From Planctomycetota bacterium (GTDB taxonomy: Bacteria; Planctomycetota; B15-G4; JADJEK01), in assembly GCA_016709145.1 (NCBI GenBank), contig JADJEK010000006.1:124001-188000 (forward strand): 64,000 nucleotides of DNA. The letters run 5' to 3'. The notes under the pieces were generated by a model that saw only the letters and a program-made list of their open reading frames with translations, was not told the DNA's origin and did not search any database. The position numbers were made by a program, and so were the translations under genes. Below, piece by piece: positions 9,565 to 18,848 of the stretch; the stretch's first letter is position 1; the number at the start of each line of letters is the position of its first letter.

Positions 9565-9961
9565 ACGCGTTCTGCATCGAAAGCAGCAGCGCGGCAAGAT
9601 CAAGGGCAACGCGACTCGTGGCAACACCGTCGAGTTCGGCGAAGTCGGCCTGCAGTCGATGGAGGGCGGTTGGCTCTCCGCACGCCAGATCGAGGCCGGC
9701 CGTGTCGCGATCTCGCGCTCGGTTCCGGGCGCCAAGGTCTACATCCGCATCTTCCCGCACAAGCCGATCACGGGCATCCCGCTCGAAACGCGCATGGGTA
9801 AGGGCAAGGGCGAACCCGAGTACTACGCCGCGGTCATCAAGCCCGGCACGGTGCTGTTCGAAATCGGCGGTGTGCCGGAATCCGAAGCGCACCTCGCGCT
9901 GAACCGCGCCGTCCACAAGATGCCGATTCGTTGCCGGCTCGTTCGACGGAGGCACGTCTGA
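9548..9961 (+). CDS. rplP: 50S ribosomal protein L16
   Basis: 137 residues. Of three nearby ATGs (9548, 9554, 9557), the first is best spaced from GGAG at 9537-9540. Contains RVAISRSVPGAKVYIRIFPHKPI and GKGEPEYYAAVIKPG, both family signatures. L16 binds near the A-site tRNA elbow and the peptidyl transferase centre. Its stop overlaps the rpmC start (TGATG). Confidence 0.96.
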   Translation: MAMMPKRVLHRKQQRGKIKGNATRGNTVEFGEVGLQSMEGGWLSARQIEAGRVAISRSVPGAKVYIRIFPHKPITGIPLETRMGKGKGEPEYYAAVIKPGTVLFEIGGVPESEAHLALNRAVHKMPIRCRLVRRRHV

Positions 9962-10185
9962 TGGCCTCGAAGCAGATGAAAGAGATGACGCAGAAGGACG
10001 ACAAAGAGCTCCTTCTGGACCTGCAGGCCGCGAAGAAGGAACTCTTCGACCTGCGTTTCCGCTCGACCACCGAGAAGTTGAGCAGCCCCGCGAAGTTCGC
10101 GCAGTTGCGTCGCGACATCGCGCGGATCAAGACCGTCATGCGCCAGCGTGAGCTCGCGAATGCCGGTGCCGGAGACAAGAAATGA
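9961..10185 (+). CDS. rpmC: 50S ribosomal protein L29
   Basis: 74 residues starting [18 protein letters not shown]; the ATG at 9961 overlaps the rplP stop, and a longer in-frame version from 9931 would lie inside rplP. The two-helix fold signature [32 protein letters not shown] is clear (shown in two parts). L29 sits at the tunnel exit beside L23. It overlaps rpsQ by 4 nt. Confidence 0.95.
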   Translation: MASKQMKEMTQKDDKELLLDLQAAKKELFDLRFRSTTEKLSSPAKFAQLRRDIARIKTVMRQRELANAGAGDKK

Positions 10186-10529
10186 CCGAACCCACGACCG
10201 CTCCGGAGCGCCGCATCGTGCGCAAGCAAGGTGTCGTCGTCTCCGCCAAGATGGCGAAGACGATCACCGTGCGCATCGATCGCATGGTGCGTCACCCGAA
10301 GTACAAGAAGATCATCCGTCGCACGACGAAGGCGTATGCGCACGACGAGAAGCGCGAAGCTCGCGAAGGTGACTTCGTCGAGATCGAGTTCGCCCGGCCG
10401 CTGTCGAAGCAGAAGCGCTGGGTCCTCGTGAAGGTCCTGAAGAAGGGACCGGAGTGGAAGGCCGAAGAAGCCGCCCTCGACGCAGCCGCCATCGCAGCCG
10501 CAGCCGCTGCCGGAGGCGCGAAGTCATGA
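10182..10529 (+). CDS. rpsQ: 30S ribosomal protein S17
   Basis: 115 residues, longer than the usual 80-90. The OB-fold core runs from [20 protein letters not shown] to [19 protein letters not shown]. The extra about 25 residues at the C-terminus are Ala-rich ([18 protein letters not shown]). S17 binds the 5' domain of 16S rRNA. Start and stop overlap the neighbours as ATGA, giving tight coupling. Confidence 0.95.
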   Translation: MTEPTTAPERRIVRKQGVVVSAKMAKTITVRIDRMVRHPKYKKIIRRTTKAYAHDEKREAREGDFVEIEFARPLSKQKRWVLVKVLKKGPEWKAEEAALDAAAIAAAAAAGGAKS

Positions 10530-10894
10530 TCCAAGAGCAAACGATGCTCGACGTCGCGGACAACACGGGAGCCAAGCTCGTGTGCTGCTTCAAAGTGCTC
10601 GGCGGCACGCGCCGTCGTTACGCGCGCATCGGCGACATCGTGATCGGCTCGGTGAAGAAGGCGCTCCCGTCCGGCGACGTCAAGAAGGGCGACGTCGTGC
10701 GCGGAGTGATCGTTCGCACCCGGCAAGCGATGAAGCGCGAGGATGGTTCGTACGTCCGGTTCGACCGCAACGCGATCGTGTTGCTCGACAAGGACGACAA
10801 CCCGCGCGGTACGCGCATCTTCGGCGCGGTGGCGCGCGAACTGCGCTCGAAGAACTTCATGAAGATCATTTCCCTCGCATCCGAGGTGGTCTGA
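10526..10894 (+). CDS. rplN: 50S ribosomal protein L14
   Basis: 122 residues, [20 protein letters not shown], the standard L14 start; ATG at 10526 overlaps the rpsQ stop. Contains [18 protein letters not shown] and [20 protein letters not shown]14 lies at the subunit interface, where it bridges to 16S rRNA and is the target of the silencing factor RsfS. Confidence 0.97.
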   Translation: MIQEQTMLDVADNTGAKLVCCFKVLGGTRRRYARIGDIVIGSVKKALPSGDVKKGDVVRGVIVRTRQAMKREDGSYVRFDRNAIVLLDKDDNPRGTRIFGAVARELRSKNFMKIISLASEVV

Positions 10895-10896
10895 CG

Positions 10897-11268
10897 ATGG
10901 GCGCTCGCGGTTTCAAGAAGCTGAAGGCGCGTCGTCGCGCCGAGTTCAAACACACGACGCCGGTGATCCGCAAGGACGACAAGGTCCAGGTGATCGCGGG
11001 CGACGAAAAGGGCAAGATCGGCCGCGTCCTGCGCGTGCTGGTCTCGCGCGAGCGCGTTGTGGTGGAAGGCACGAACATGATCTTCCGCCACATGAAGCGT
11101 TCGCAGCAAAGTCCGCAAGGCGGCCGCGTCGAACGCGAAGGCACGCTTCACATCTCCAACGTCTTGCTGTTCTGCGAGAAGTGCAACAAGGGTGGTCGCG
11201 TTCGCATGGAAGTTGCGGACGGCAAGAAGACCCGCGTGTGCGTCAAGTGCGGCAGCAAGGCTGGCTGA
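10897..11268 (+). CDS. rplX: 50S ribosomal protein L24, zinc-ribbon type
   Basis: 123 residues with the KOW motif KVQVIAGDEKGKIGRVLRV near residues 29-47 and HISNVLLFCEKC toward the C-terminus. Two CxxC pairs (CEKC and CVKC) form a zinc ribbon seen in a subset of bacterial L24 proteins. L24 initiates 50S assembly. The ATG at 10897 begins 2 nt after the rplN stop. Confidence 0.96.
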   Translation: MGARGFKKLKARRRAEFKHTTPVIRKDDKVQVIAGDEKGKIGRVLRVLVSRERVVVEGTNMIFRHMKRSQQSPQGGRVEREGTLHISNVLLFCEKCNKGGRVRMEVADGKKTRVCVKCGSKAG

Positions 11269-11287
11269 TCGAGATCGGTTGACGACG

Positions 11288-11992
11288 ATGGCAAACAAGA
11301 ACGACAAGAACGACGCAGCCGACAAAGCCCGCGCCCAAGCCGACAAGGCTAGGGGGCAGGCCGAGAAGGCGAAGCAGCAGGCCGCGAAGGAAAAGGCCGC
11401 CGCCGACAAGGCAGCAGGCAAGCCGTCCGGACCGGTCGAGCCGGCTCCGACGCCGCGGTTGTGGCTGAAGTACGAGAACGACGTGCTGCCGAAGTTGCGC
11501 GATCGATTCGGTATCTCGAATCGATTCGCTCTACCGCGGCTCGCCAAGGTCGTCGTGAACATGGGCGTCGGCAAGGCCCGTGAGAACAAGGCCGTGCTCG
11601 AGACGGCCGTCGCCGACCTCGGCAAGATCACCGGTCAGAAGCCGAAGATCACGCGCGCCAAGAAGGCGATCTCGGGTTTCCGACTCCGTGAAGGCATGCC
11701 GATCGGCTGCTGTGTGACGTTGCGCGGCAAGCGCATGTACGAATTCCTCGATCGGCTCATCTCGGTCGCCATCCCCCGTATCAAGGACTTCCGCGGACTG
11801 AAGCGGAAGGCCTTCGACGGACGTGGCAACTACTCGATGGGCTTGGCCGAGCAGACGGTGTTCCCCGAGATCGAGGTCGACAAGCTGACCGCGATCCAGG
11901 GCATGGACATCACGATCTGCTCGAATGCCGGCGACGACGCCAAGGCTGAAGCGCTCCTTGAAGCGCTCGGCATGCCGTTCCGCGACAAGTAA
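11288..11992 (+). CDS. rplE: 50S ribosomal protein L5 with N-terminal extension
   Basis: 234 residues, about 55 longer than typical L5. The core begins near residue 60 ([19 protein letters not shown]) and contains [14 protein letters not shown] and [16 protein letters not shown]. The extension is a charged Ala/Lys/Asp stretch with repeated DKAR, AQAD and AEKAK units, probably helical. Starting at a later Met would still leave no good ribosome binding site, so the extension is likely real. L5 holds 5S rRNA and contacts P-site tRNA. Confidence 0.93.
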   Translation: MANKNDKNDAADKARAQADKARGQAEKAKQQAAKEKAAADKAAGKPSGPVEPAPTPRLWLKYENDVLPKLRDRFGISNRFALPRLAKVVVNMGVGKARENKAVLETAVADLGKITGQKPKITRAKKAISGFRLREGMPIGCCVTLRGKRMYEFLDRLISVAIPRIKDFRGLKRKAFDGRGNYSMGLAEQTVFPEIEVDKLTAIQGMDITICSNAGDDAKAEALLEALGMPFRDK

Positions 11993-12020
11993 CCGAACAC
12001 GAACGCAAGAGGACCGATCC

Positions 12021-12206
12021 GTGGGCAAGACCAGTTGGATGTACCGGGCTTCACAGCCCTCGAAGTTCAAGACGCGCGCGAAGACGCGCTGCACGCTGTG
12101 CGGCCGTTCCCACGCCGTGTATCGCAAGTTCGGCGTCTGCCGCTTGTGCTTCCGCAAGCTCGCTCACAAGGGCGAGATTCCGGGCGTCCGCAAGGCTTCG
12201 TGGTGA
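12021..12206 (+). CDS. rpsZ: 30S ribosomal protein S14, zinc-binding (type Z)
   Basis: 61 residues from a GTG at 12021 with AAGAGGA upstream. The short length and the [20 protein letters not shown] zinc motif identify the type Z paralogue. S14 contacts helices of the 30S head near the A site. No zinc-free S14 is in the window. Confidence 0.95.
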   Translation: MGKTSWMYRASQPSKFKTRAKTRCTLCGRSHAVYRKFGVCRLCFRKLAHKGEIPGVRKASW

Positions 12207-12228
12207 TCGGTTCGGAAGGGCCATACCA

Positions 12229-12627
12229 ATGACGATGACCGATCCTGTTGCCGACCTGTTGACCCGCATCCGCAATGGTGCGCGCGTACGCAAGCGCATC
12301 GTCGACATCCCGACCTCGAAGCTGAAGGTCGCGATCGCCGACGTGTTGAAGCGCGAGGGTTTCCTCGACGGCTACGAGCTCGTCGCCGACGGCATCCGCG
12401 GCACCCTGCGGCTCAAGCTGCGGTACGACGAGGACGGCGTCAGCGCGATCACGGAAATCAGCCGTGATTCGAAGCCGGGCCGTCGCTTGTATGCCAAGTC
12501 CTCCGCTCTGCCGCGCGTTCGCGGTGGTCTCGGTGTGTCGATCGTGTCGACGCCGCGTGGCGTCCTGTCGGATCGCGAGGCTCGCCTGCAGAAGGTGGGC
12601 GGCGAGATCCTGTGTTCGGTGTTCTGA
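12229..12627 (+). CDS. rpsH: 30S ribosomal protein S8
   Basis: 132 residues starting MTMTDPVADLLTRIRNG. A second ATG 6 nt downstream (12235) is an equally sensible start; GGAAGG at 12213-12218 favours the first. C-terminal GLGVSIVSTPRGVLSDREAR is the family signature. S8 organises the central domain of 16S rRNA and, in E. coli, represses the spc operon by binding mRNA near rplE. Confidence 0.96.
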   Translation: MTMTDPVADLLTRIRNGARVRKRIVDIPTSKLKVAIADVLKREGFLDGYELVADGIRGTLRLKLRYDEDGVSAITEISRDSKPGRRLYAKSSALPRVRGGLGVSIVSTPRGVLSDREARLQKVGGEILCSVF

Positions 12628-12637
12628 GGAGCGAACC

Positions 12638-13192
12638 GTGTCGCGGATCGGAAAGAAGCCCGTCCAGCTTCCGAGTGGCGTGAGCGCAGCCTTCAGTGGT
12701 CGCGATCTCGTCGTCTCCAAGGGCAACGTCAAGCTCACGCAGTGGATCGACCCAGCGATCGACGTCAGCATCGCGAACGGAGAGATCCAGTTCGGACGCA
12801 AGTCGGACGACCGTCGACACAAGCAGTTGCACGGCCTGTATCGCGCGATCGCGAACAACATGGTCAACGGATTGACCAAGCCGTTCGAGAAGCGCCTGCA
12901 GATCGTCGGCGTCGGTTTCGGCGCGAAGGTCCTGGGCAAGGACTTCGTCGAGATGACGCTCGGCTACGCCAACGCGATCAAGGTCAAGATCCCGGCCGGC
13001 ATCACGGTGACGACGCCGGACGCCACGAACATCACCATTACGGGCGCCGACCGTCAGAAGGTCGGGCAGTTGGCGGCCGAGCTCCGCAAGCTGCGCAAGC
13101 CGGAGCCCTACAAGGGCAAGGGCGTCCGCTACATCGACGAAGTGGTCAAGCGCAAGGCGGGTAAGGCCGTCGGCGCCGGTGCGGGCGGCTGA
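12638..13192 (+). CDS. rplF: 50S ribosomal protein L6
   Basis: 184 residues from GTG at 12638 ([15 protein letters not shown]), preceded by GAGGAG. A longer in-frame opening back to 12464 lies within rpsH and lacks homology. Duplicated L6 fold; C-terminal [16 protein letters not shown] is diagnostic. L6 sits near the factor-binding centre. The protein ends with a Gly/Ala tail. Confidence 0.96.
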   Translation: MSRIGKKPVQLPSGVSAAFSGRDLVVSKGNVKLTQWIDPAIDVSIANGEIQFGRKSDDRRHKQLHGLYRAIANNMVNGLTKPFEKRLQIVGVGFGAKVLGKDFVEMTLGYANAIKVKIPAGITVTTPDATNITITGADRQKVGQLAAELRKLRKPEPYKGKGVRYIDEVVKRKAGKAVGAGAGG

Positions 13193-13221
13193 GCCGCTTC
13201 GCGCACAGGAAGACGAGAACC

Positions 13222-13593
13222 ATGGCAAACAAGCAAGTCGACCTTCAACGGAAGCGAGAGCGCAAGGCCTCCGGCGTTCGCGCCGGGGTGCGTGGCACGG
13301 CTCAGAAGCCGCGGCTCTCCGTGTTCCGTTCGAGCAAGTTCGTGTACTGCCAGGCGATCGACGATGTCGCCGGGGCCACCTTGGCGGCCGCGTCCGACAA
13401 GGAGAAGGAGCTGTCCGCCGCGTGCGCGGATCTGCCCAAGAGCGAGTCCGCGAAGCGTGTCGGCCAAGAGATCGCGAAGCGTCTGCTCGCGAAGGGCATC
13501 GAACGCGTCGTGTTCGATCGCGGTTGGTACAAGTATCACGGCCGCGTGAAGGCCCTGGCGGATGCTGCTCGCGAGAGCGGCCTCAAGTTCTGA
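13222..13593 (+). CDS. rplR: 50S ribosomal protein L18
   Basis: 123 residues, with [24 protein letters not shown] N-terminus and C-terminal [21 protein letters not shown]18 binds 5S rRNA together with L5. GGAAGACGAG precedes the ATG; the stop is followed within 5 nt by rpsE. Confidence 0.96.
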   Translation: MANKQVDLQRKRERKASGVRAGVRGTAQKPRLSVFRSSKFVYCQAIDDVAGATLAAASDKEKELSAACADLPKSESAKRVGQEIAKRLLAKGIERVVFDRGWYKYHGRVKALADAARESGLKF

Positions 13594-13597
13594 CGGG

Positions 13598-14092
13598 ATG
13601 ACGATGGCGACCGAAGCGAATACCCCCATCTATTTCGAAGAAGCCGTGGTCAAGGTCAACCGATCTGCCAAGGTCGTGAAAGGCGGACGTCGGTTCTCCT
13701 TTTCGGCCCTGGTCGTGATCGGTAACCGTGACGGCTCGATCGGCCTCGGCTTCGGCAAGGCCAAGGAAGTTCCGTCGGCGGTCCAAAAGGCCGTGAAGCA
13801 CGCCCGCAAGGACTTGAAGCGCGTCCCGCGCTCGGGTTCGACGATCCCGCATCCGGTCGTGGGCCGGTTCGGCGCGGCGCGCATCAAGCTCATCCCAGCC
13901 GCTCCGGGTACCGGCATCATCGCCGGCGCATCGGCTCGCGCGGTGCTCGAGTACGCCGGCATCACCGACATCCTGACGAAGTCGCTCGGTTCGACGAACC
14001 CGGTGAACTTGGTCAAGGCCACGATGGACGGGCTCATGCAGCTGCGTTCGCGTGGCGACACCGAGAAGCTGCGCGGAGTGAAGTTGTCATGA
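13598..14092 (+). CDS. rpsE: 30S ribosomal protein S5
   Basis: 164 residues as called; the second ATG at 13604 is also possible, and a longer opening from 13562 lies within rplR. Core: [22 protein letters not shown], then [15 protein letters not shown] and [18 protein letters not shown]5 is involved in mRNA helicase activity and decoding accuracy. Its stop overlaps the start of rplO, so rpmD (L30), normally between the two, is absent here. Confidence 0.95.
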   Translation: MTMATEANTPIYFEEAVVKVNRSAKVVKGGRRFSFSALVVIGNRDGSIGLGFGKAKEVPSAVQKAVKHARKDLKRVPRSGSTIPHPVVGRFGAARIKLIPAAPGTGIIAGASARAVLEYAGITDILTKSLGSTNPVNLVKATMDGLMQLRSRGDTEKLRGVKLS

Positions 14093-14538
14093 ACCTGAAC
14101 GACGTCCTCAAGGCCGGGCCCAAGTTCGAACTGAAGCGTCGCGTCGGTCGCGGCGTCGGTTCGGGTATGGGTAAGACCTCGACCCGCGGCCAAAAGGGCC
14201 ACGGAGCTCGTGAATCGTTCCACGGCAAGCTCGGCTTCGAAGGCGGTCAGATGCCGCTGTTCCGCCGCTTGCCGAAGCGCGGGTTCAACAACAAGCGCTT
14301 CCGCACCGAGTATTCGACGATCAACGTCGGCGACCTCAACGACACGTTCAAGAGCGGCGACGAGGTCTCGATCGAGATCTTGCGCTCCCGCGGCTTGATC
14401 AACTCGGGCCCGGACGAACTGAAGGTGCTCGGCGGCGGCGAGTTGAAGATCAAGCTGACCGTGAAGGCCTGCAAGTTCACCGGCACGGCATCGCAGAAGA
14501 TCGAAGGCGCTGGCGGGAAGGCGGAGCAGATCTCGTGA
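14089..14538 (+). CDS. rplO: 50S ribosomal protein L15
   Basis: 149 residues. N-terminal [20 protein letters not shown], then [21 protein letters not shown] and [11 protein letters not shown]. The ATGA overlap with rpsE and the GTGA overlap with secY show tight coupling at both ends. L15 is a late 50S assembly protein. Confidence 0.96.
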   Translation: MNLNDVLKAGPKFELKRRVGRGVGSGMGKTSTRGQKGHGARESFHGKLGFEGGQMPLFRRLPKRGFNNKRFRTEYSTINVGDLNDTFKSGDEVSIEILRSRGLINSGPDELKVLGGGELKIKLTVKACKFTGTASQKIEGAGGKAEQIS

Positions 14539-15881
14539 CGTCGGGCTTCCTCAACATCTTCCGCATCCCCGAACTCCGGCGGAAGCTGTGGGTCACGATC
14601 GGGTTGTTGGCCGTGTACCGGCTGGGATTCCATATCCCGGTTCCGGGCGCCAACTACGAAGGCATCAGGGATGCCGTCGGCGATCAGAACTTCGTGTTCG
14701 GCATCATGAACTCGTTGACGGGCGGCGCGCTCGGCAACTTCGTGGTGTTCGCACTCGGCGTGATGCCGTACATCTCGGCCTCGATCATCTTCTCGATGCT
14801 GACGAAGGTCGTGCCGGCGCTCGAGGCGCTGCAAAAAGAAGGCGCCGTCGGCGTCAAGAAGATCAACCAGTACACGCGCTGGGCGACGATCCCGATCTGC
14901 ATCGTGCAGTCGCTGTTCGTCATCCACGGCATGATGATCCCGGCAGCCCGGGCGAACATGACGATCGTCGACCCCGACTTGATCGGTGGCGGCTTCGCTC
15001 AGTTCGGCTGGGAGATGTCGCTGATCCTGACGTTCACCTGCGGCACGCTGTTCATGATGTGGCTCGGTGAACAGATCACCGAGAACGGCATCGGCAACGG
15101 CATCTCGCTGATCATCATGGCCGGCATCGTCGCCGACTACCCGACGCAGTACTCGCGACTGCACAAGGTGCTCGAGCCGAACGAGCGCTGGCAGATGCTG
15201 ATCACGCTGATGGTGCTGTTCTTGATCATCGTGCTCGGCATCGTCTACGTGACGAAGGGGCAAAGACGCATCCCCGTCACGCATGCCAAACACGTGAAGG
15301 GCCGCCGGGTCTACGGACCGCAGAAGTCGTATCTGCCCTTGCGCATCAACCAGGCCAACGTGATGCCGATCATCTTCGCGAACGCGTTGATGGTCGTGCC
15401 GCACGCGCTGGCACAAGTTCCCGGTCTCGGCTGGCTCGACCAGACGTTCCGGTGGGGCAGCTTCTGGTGGGTGCTGACCGAGAGCGCATTGATCTTCTTC
15501 TTCTCGTTCTTCTGGACGGCGCTGATCTTCCAGCCGAACGAGATCGCGAACAACTTGAAAGAGTACGGCGGCTTCGTGCCGGGTCTCCGTCCGGGCAAGC
15601 GCACGGCGGAGGAACTGGAACGCATCATGGTGCGGATCACGCTCGTCGGAGCGGCGTTCCTCGCGGTGTTGTCGTTGCTGCCGTTGCTCGTCACGGCGCG
15701 CATCCCGGAATTGCCCGCGAACCTCGCGGCGAACCTGGGAAGCACGTCGATCCTCATCACGGTGGGTGTCGCCCTCGACCTCGTCGACAAGGTGAACGCG
15801 CACGTCGTGATGCGTAATTACGACGGATTCATGGGTCCGGGTTCCGGTTCGGGGTCGTGGACGCGCGGGCGTCGCGGCTAG
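14535..15881 (+). CDS. secY: Protein translocase subunit SecY
   Basis: 448 residues with about ten membrane segments. Typical features: [20 protein letters not shown] at the start, plug/TM2 region [21 protein letters not shown], cytoplasmic [16 protein letters not shown] loop, and [16 protein letters not shown] near the end. It forms the SecYEG channel for secretion and membrane insertion. GTG start overlaps the rplO stop. adk and map, which often follow secY, are not here; infA follows directly. Confidence 0.96.
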   Translation: MTSGFLNIFRIPELRRKLWVTIGLLAVYRLGFHIPVPGANYEGIRDAVGDQNFVFGIMNSLTGGALGNFVVFALGVMPYISASIIFSMLTKVVPALEALQKEGAVGVKKINQYTRWATIPICIVQSLFVIHGMMIPAARANMTIVDPDLIGGGFAQFGWEMSLILTFTCGTLFMMWLGEQITENGIGNGISLIIMAGIVADYPTQYSRLHKVLEPNERWQMLITLMVLFLIIVLGIVYVTKGQRRIPVTHAKHVKGRRVYGPQKSYLPLRINQANVMPIIFANALMVVPHALAQVPGLGWLDQTFRWGSFWWVLTESALIFFFSFFWTALIFQPNEIANNLKEYGGFVPGLRPGKRTAEELERIMVRITLVGAAFLAVLSLLPLLVTARIPELPANLAANLGSTSILITVGVALDLVDKVNAHVVMRNYDGFMGPGSGSGSWTRGRRG

Positions 15882-15904
15882 CGCCGGGAAAGTTCAGGTA
15901 TTCG

Positions 15905-16153
15905 ATGGCCGCAGATCGGGGTCGCAGACCCCCAAGTGTGGCAAAAGGCGATGCGATCCGAGTTCAGGCGACCGTGAAGGAAGCCCTTCCGAACGCCGTG
16001 TTCCGGGTTGCTTTGGAGAATGGTCACCTCGTGATCGCTCACGTTTCGGGAAAGATGCGAATGAACTTCATCCGCATCCTCCCGGGCGACAAGGTGACGG
16101 TCGAGTTGTCTCCGTATGACTTGACCAAAGGCAGGATCGTGTACCGCGAGTAG
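15905..16153 (+). CDS. infA: Translation initiation factor IF-1
   Basis: 82 residues as called from ATG 15905; a GTG at 15938 would give 71 residues, the usual IF-1 size, so the start is uncertain. OB-fold core: [41 protein letters not shown] (split motifs) and [17 protein letters not shown]-1 occupies the A site during initiation. It lies between secY and rpmJ. Confidence 0.93.
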   Translation: MAADRGRRPPSVAKGDAIRVQATVKEALPNAVFRVALENGHLVIAHVSGKMRMNFIRILPGDKVTVELSPYDLTKGRIVYRE

Positions 16154-16174
16154 GCGGTGCATGGAGGTATCGCG

Positions 16175-16291
16175 GTGAAGGTTCGCGCATCGGTGCGACG
16201 GATTTGTGAGAACTGCAAGATCGTGCGACGCCGTGGCGTCGTACGCGTGATCTGTTCCGACGGCCGCCACAAGCAGCGTCAGGGCAAGTAA
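16175..16291 (+). CDS. rpmJ: 50S ribosomal protein L36
   Basis: A 38-residue protein from GTG at 16175, [20 protein letters not shown] at the start. Cys-Xaa2-Cys (ICENC), then C and H (CSDGRH) make the zinc-binding C/C/C/H set of the standard L36. ATGGAGGTAT at 16161-16170 is a strong ribosome binding site. This is the shortest gene in the cluster, followed 13 nt later by rpsM. Confidence 0.95.
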   Translation: MKVRASVRRICENCKIVRRRGVVRVICSDGRHKQRQGK

Positions 16292-16304
16292 GGATCGAAC
16301 AAGC

Positions 16305-16685
16305 ATGCCTCGTCTCGTCGGTGTCGACATCCCCAACGACAAGCGCCTCGTGATCTCGCTGACGTATATCTACGGCGTCGGCGATCACACGGCGGCGCGC
16401 ATTTGCCGTGAGCTGAACATCGACCCGAACATGCGGGCGAAGGACATCACGGAAGAAGAAGTCGCGCGCATCGCCGGCTTCCTCGACCGCCAGGTCCCGA
16501 CCGAGGGTGGTCTCCGTCGCAAGATCGCGATGGACATCCAGCGGCTGAAAGAAATCGGCTGCTACCGCGGTTCGCGCCATCGCCGCAGTCTGCCTGTGCG
16601 CGGACAGCGGACGCGGACCAACGCGCGTACGCGCAAGGGCCCGAAGAAGACGGTGGCCGGCAAGAAGAGCGTGAAGGCCAAGTGA
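16305..16685 (+). CDS. rpsM: 30S ribosomal protein S13
   Basis: 126 residues, [19 protein letters not shown] start, [18 protein letters not shown] and the C-terminal [19 protein letters not shown] tail that contacts P-site tRNA. Opens the alpha-operon block rpsM-rpsK-rpsD-rpoA-rplQ in conserved order. Confidence 0.97.
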   Translation: MPRLVGVDIPNDKRLVISLTYIYGVGDHTAARICRELNIDPNMRAKDITEEEVARIAGFLDRQVPTEGGLRRKIAMDIQRLKEIGCYRGSRHRRSLPVRGQRTRTNARTRKGPKKTVAGKKSVKAK

Positions 16686-16713
16686 TCGACGTGAACACGT
16701 CGGGAACGGAACG

Positions 16714-17130
16714 ATGAGCACGAACCCACAGCAAGCCGCCGGCGGATCGTCGGGCGGCGCGAAGAAGAAGAAGATCCGCAAGGTCGCCGCGCGCGGTATT
16801 GCGCACGTGCAGGCCACGTTCAACAACACGATCGTCACCATCACCGACATGACCGGTGAGACGATCGCGTGGGCTTCGGCCGGCGCAGTCGGCTACAAGG
16901 GCTCGCGCAAGTCGACTCCGTTCGCCGCGCAGCGCGCCGCCGAAAAGGCGGGTGAGAACGCCGTCAAGGCCGGCATGCGTGAAGTCGAAGTCCGCGTCAA
17001 GGGGCCGGGTGCCGGTCGCGAGTCCGCGATCCGTGCGCTGCAGGCGTCCGGACTCTCGGTCAAGGCGATCGAGGATCGGACCCCCTTGCCTCACAATGGT
17101 TGCCGTCCGCGCAAGCGTCGTCGCGTCTAA
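16714..17130 (+). CDS. rpsK: 30S ribosomal protein S11
   Basis: 138 residues. After a Gln/Ala/Gly/Lys-rich N-terminal stretch of about 25 residues, the core reads [20 protein letters not shown] and ends [18 protein letters not shown], the S11 signature. S11 forms the 30S platform. GGAAC upstream is a weak ribosome binding site. Confidence 0.97.
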   Translation: MSTNPQQAAGGSSGGAKKKKIRKVAARGIAHVQATFNNTIVTITDMTGETIAWASAGAVGYKGSRKSTPFAAQRAAEKAGENAVKAGMREVEVRVKGPGAGRESAIRALQASGLSVKAIEDRTPLPHNGCRPRKRRRV

Positions 17131-17147
17131 AGCGGGAGTGAATCTGG

Positions 17148-17774
17148 ATGTCGTTCACGAAGCAGAGTGTGTGCAAGCTGTGCCGCCGCGAAGGCGTCAA
17201 GCTGTACTTGAAGGGTTCCCGCTGCGAGACCGCGAAGTGCGCCATCAACAAGCGCAACTTCCAACCGGGTCAGCACAGCTGGACGCGCGGCCGCTTGTCC
17301 GAATACGGACTCGGGCTGCGTGAGAAGCAGAAGACCAAGCGTTTCTACGGTGTGTTGGAGCGTCAATTCCGACGGTACTTCGACATCGCGAACCGCATGG
17401 CCGGCAACACGGGTGCGAACCTGATGACGTTGCTCGAGCGCCGCTTGGATTCAGCGGTGTGCTTGGCGGGATTGGCGTTGTCGCGCAAGCACGCGCGCCA
17501 GCTCATCGCACACGGTCACATCATCCTGAACGGTCGACGCTGCACTGCGGCTTCGCGTCTGCTCCGCGTCGGCGACCGTCTGACGGTCCACGGCTCCGAG
17601 GGCTCGCAGAAGATCGGCAAGGAGTCGCTCGAGATGCGGAAGGGTCGGTCGCTGCCGCAATGGCTGGCGTTCGACGAGTCGAAGCTCGAGGGCGCGGTGA
17701 TCGCGCTTCCGACGCGTGAAGACGTCCAGTTCGAAGTCCAGGAACAGCTCATCGTCGAGCTGATGTCGAAGTAA
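17148..17774 (+). CDS. rpsD: 30S ribosomal protein S4
   Basis: 208 residues. N-terminal zinc motif with CKLC (residues 9-12) and a following C-x4-C (CETAKC); S4 domain around LERRLDSAVCLAGLALSRKH and ARQLIAHGHIILNGRR. S4 starts 30S assembly on the 5' domain of 16S rRNA and represses the alpha operon in E. coli. Followed by rpoA after 36 nt. Confidence 0.97.
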   Translation: MSFTKQSVCKLCRREGVKLYLKGSRCETAKCAINKRNFQPGQHSWTRGRLSEYGLGLREKQKTKRFYGVLERQFRRYFDIANRMAGNTGANLMTLLERRLDSAVCLAGLALSRKHARQLIAHGHIILNGRRCTAASRLLRVGDRLTVHGSEGSQKIGKESLEMRKGRSLPQWLAFDESKLEGAVIALPTREDVQFEVQEQLIVELMSK

Positions 17775-17810
17775 CGCGACTCAACTCACGAGAGTCAGGC
17801 GGAGAACAGA

Positions 17811-18821
17811 ATGCGCATTCGTTGGCGTGGATTCGAATTGCCGTCGAAGGTCCTCGCGGACACCGCGACGATGACCGAGACGTACGGCCGGTTCGCGGTC
17901 GAGCCGTTCGAGAAGGGCTTCGGTCACACGGTCGGCAACGGCCTGCGCCGCGTGCTGCTGTCGAGCATCGAGGGCGGCGCGGTGACTTCGGTCAAGATCG
18001 CGAACGTCCAGCACGAGTTCTCGTCGGTCACGGGCGTGCTCGAGGACGTCACGGACATCGTCCTGAACGTCAAGCAACTGCTCGTTCGTGTCGAAGGCGA
18101 TGAGCCGGCAGCTCTGTCGATCGACGTGACGAAGAAGGGGCCCGTCACGGGCGCCGATATCGTCTGCGATCAGCGCGCCGAGGTCGTGAACAAGGATCTC
18201 GTCATCGCGACGCTGACCGAGAAGGTCAACTTCAAGGTCAGCATGATGGCGCAGCGTGGTCGCGGTTACCGCACCGCGGAAGAGAACGCTGCCGACGAGC
18301 GTGAGATCGGGGTCATCCCGGTCGACTCGAACTTCTCGCCGGTCAAGCGCGTGCGCTACAAGGTCGAGGACACCCGCGTCGGCAAGATGACGAACTACGA
18401 CAAGCTCGTCATCGAGGTCTGGACCGACGGCACCGTGCGTCCGGACTTCGCGCTCATCGAAGCCGCGAAGATCTACCGCAAGCACCTGAACCCGTTCATC
18501 CATCACTTCCATCCGGGCGCCGACCTCGCGGTCGAGGAAGCTCGCGTGATGGCGGACGAGGCGGCCGAGAAGGAGCAGGAACGCCTGCGCGAGATGCTGT
18601 CGAAGCCGATCGAGGAACTCGATCTCTCCGTCCGCGCGCGCAACTGCCTCGACGCGGAGAGCGTCGCGACGGTCGGCGATCTCGTTCGCAAGACCGAGGC
18701 CGACCTGCTCAAGATCAAGAACTTCGGCAAGACGTCGCTGAAGGAAATCAAGAAGAAGCTCGCGGACCTCAACCTGGCGCTGGGAATGGACACGGGCGAC
18801 GTGTCCTCCGGCAAGGCCTGA
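17811..18821 (+). CDS. rpoA: RNA polymerase subunit alpha
   Basis: 336 residues. The N-terminal dimerisation domain contains RFAVEPFEKGFGHTVGNGLRR and LSSIEGGAVTSVKIANVQHEF; the C-terminal domain (from about residue 262) has ELDLSVRARNCLDAE and LLKIKNFGKTSLKEIKKKL, the helix-hairpin-helix that binds UP elements and activators. A charged linker (about residues 240-262) joins them. GGCGGAG precedes the ATG. Confidence 0.97.
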   Translation: MRIRWRGFELPSKVLADTATMTETYGRFAVEPFEKGFGHTVGNGLRRVLLSSIEGGAVTSVKIANVQHEFSSVTGVLEDVTDIVLNVKQLLVRVEGDEPAALSIDVTKKGPVTGADIVCDQRAEVVNKDLVIATLTEKVNFKVSMMAQRGRGYRTAEENAADEREIGVIPVDSNFSPVKRVRYKVEDTRVGKMTNYDKLVIEVWTDGTVRPDFALIEAAKIYRKHLNPFIHHFHPGADLAVEEARVMADEAAEKEQERLREMLSKPIEELDLSVRARNCLDAESVATVGDLVRKTEADLLKIKNFGKTSLKEIKKKLADLNLALGMDTGDVSSGKA

Positions 18822-18848
18822 AGTCCAGCACCCGAAGGATCGAGCGCC

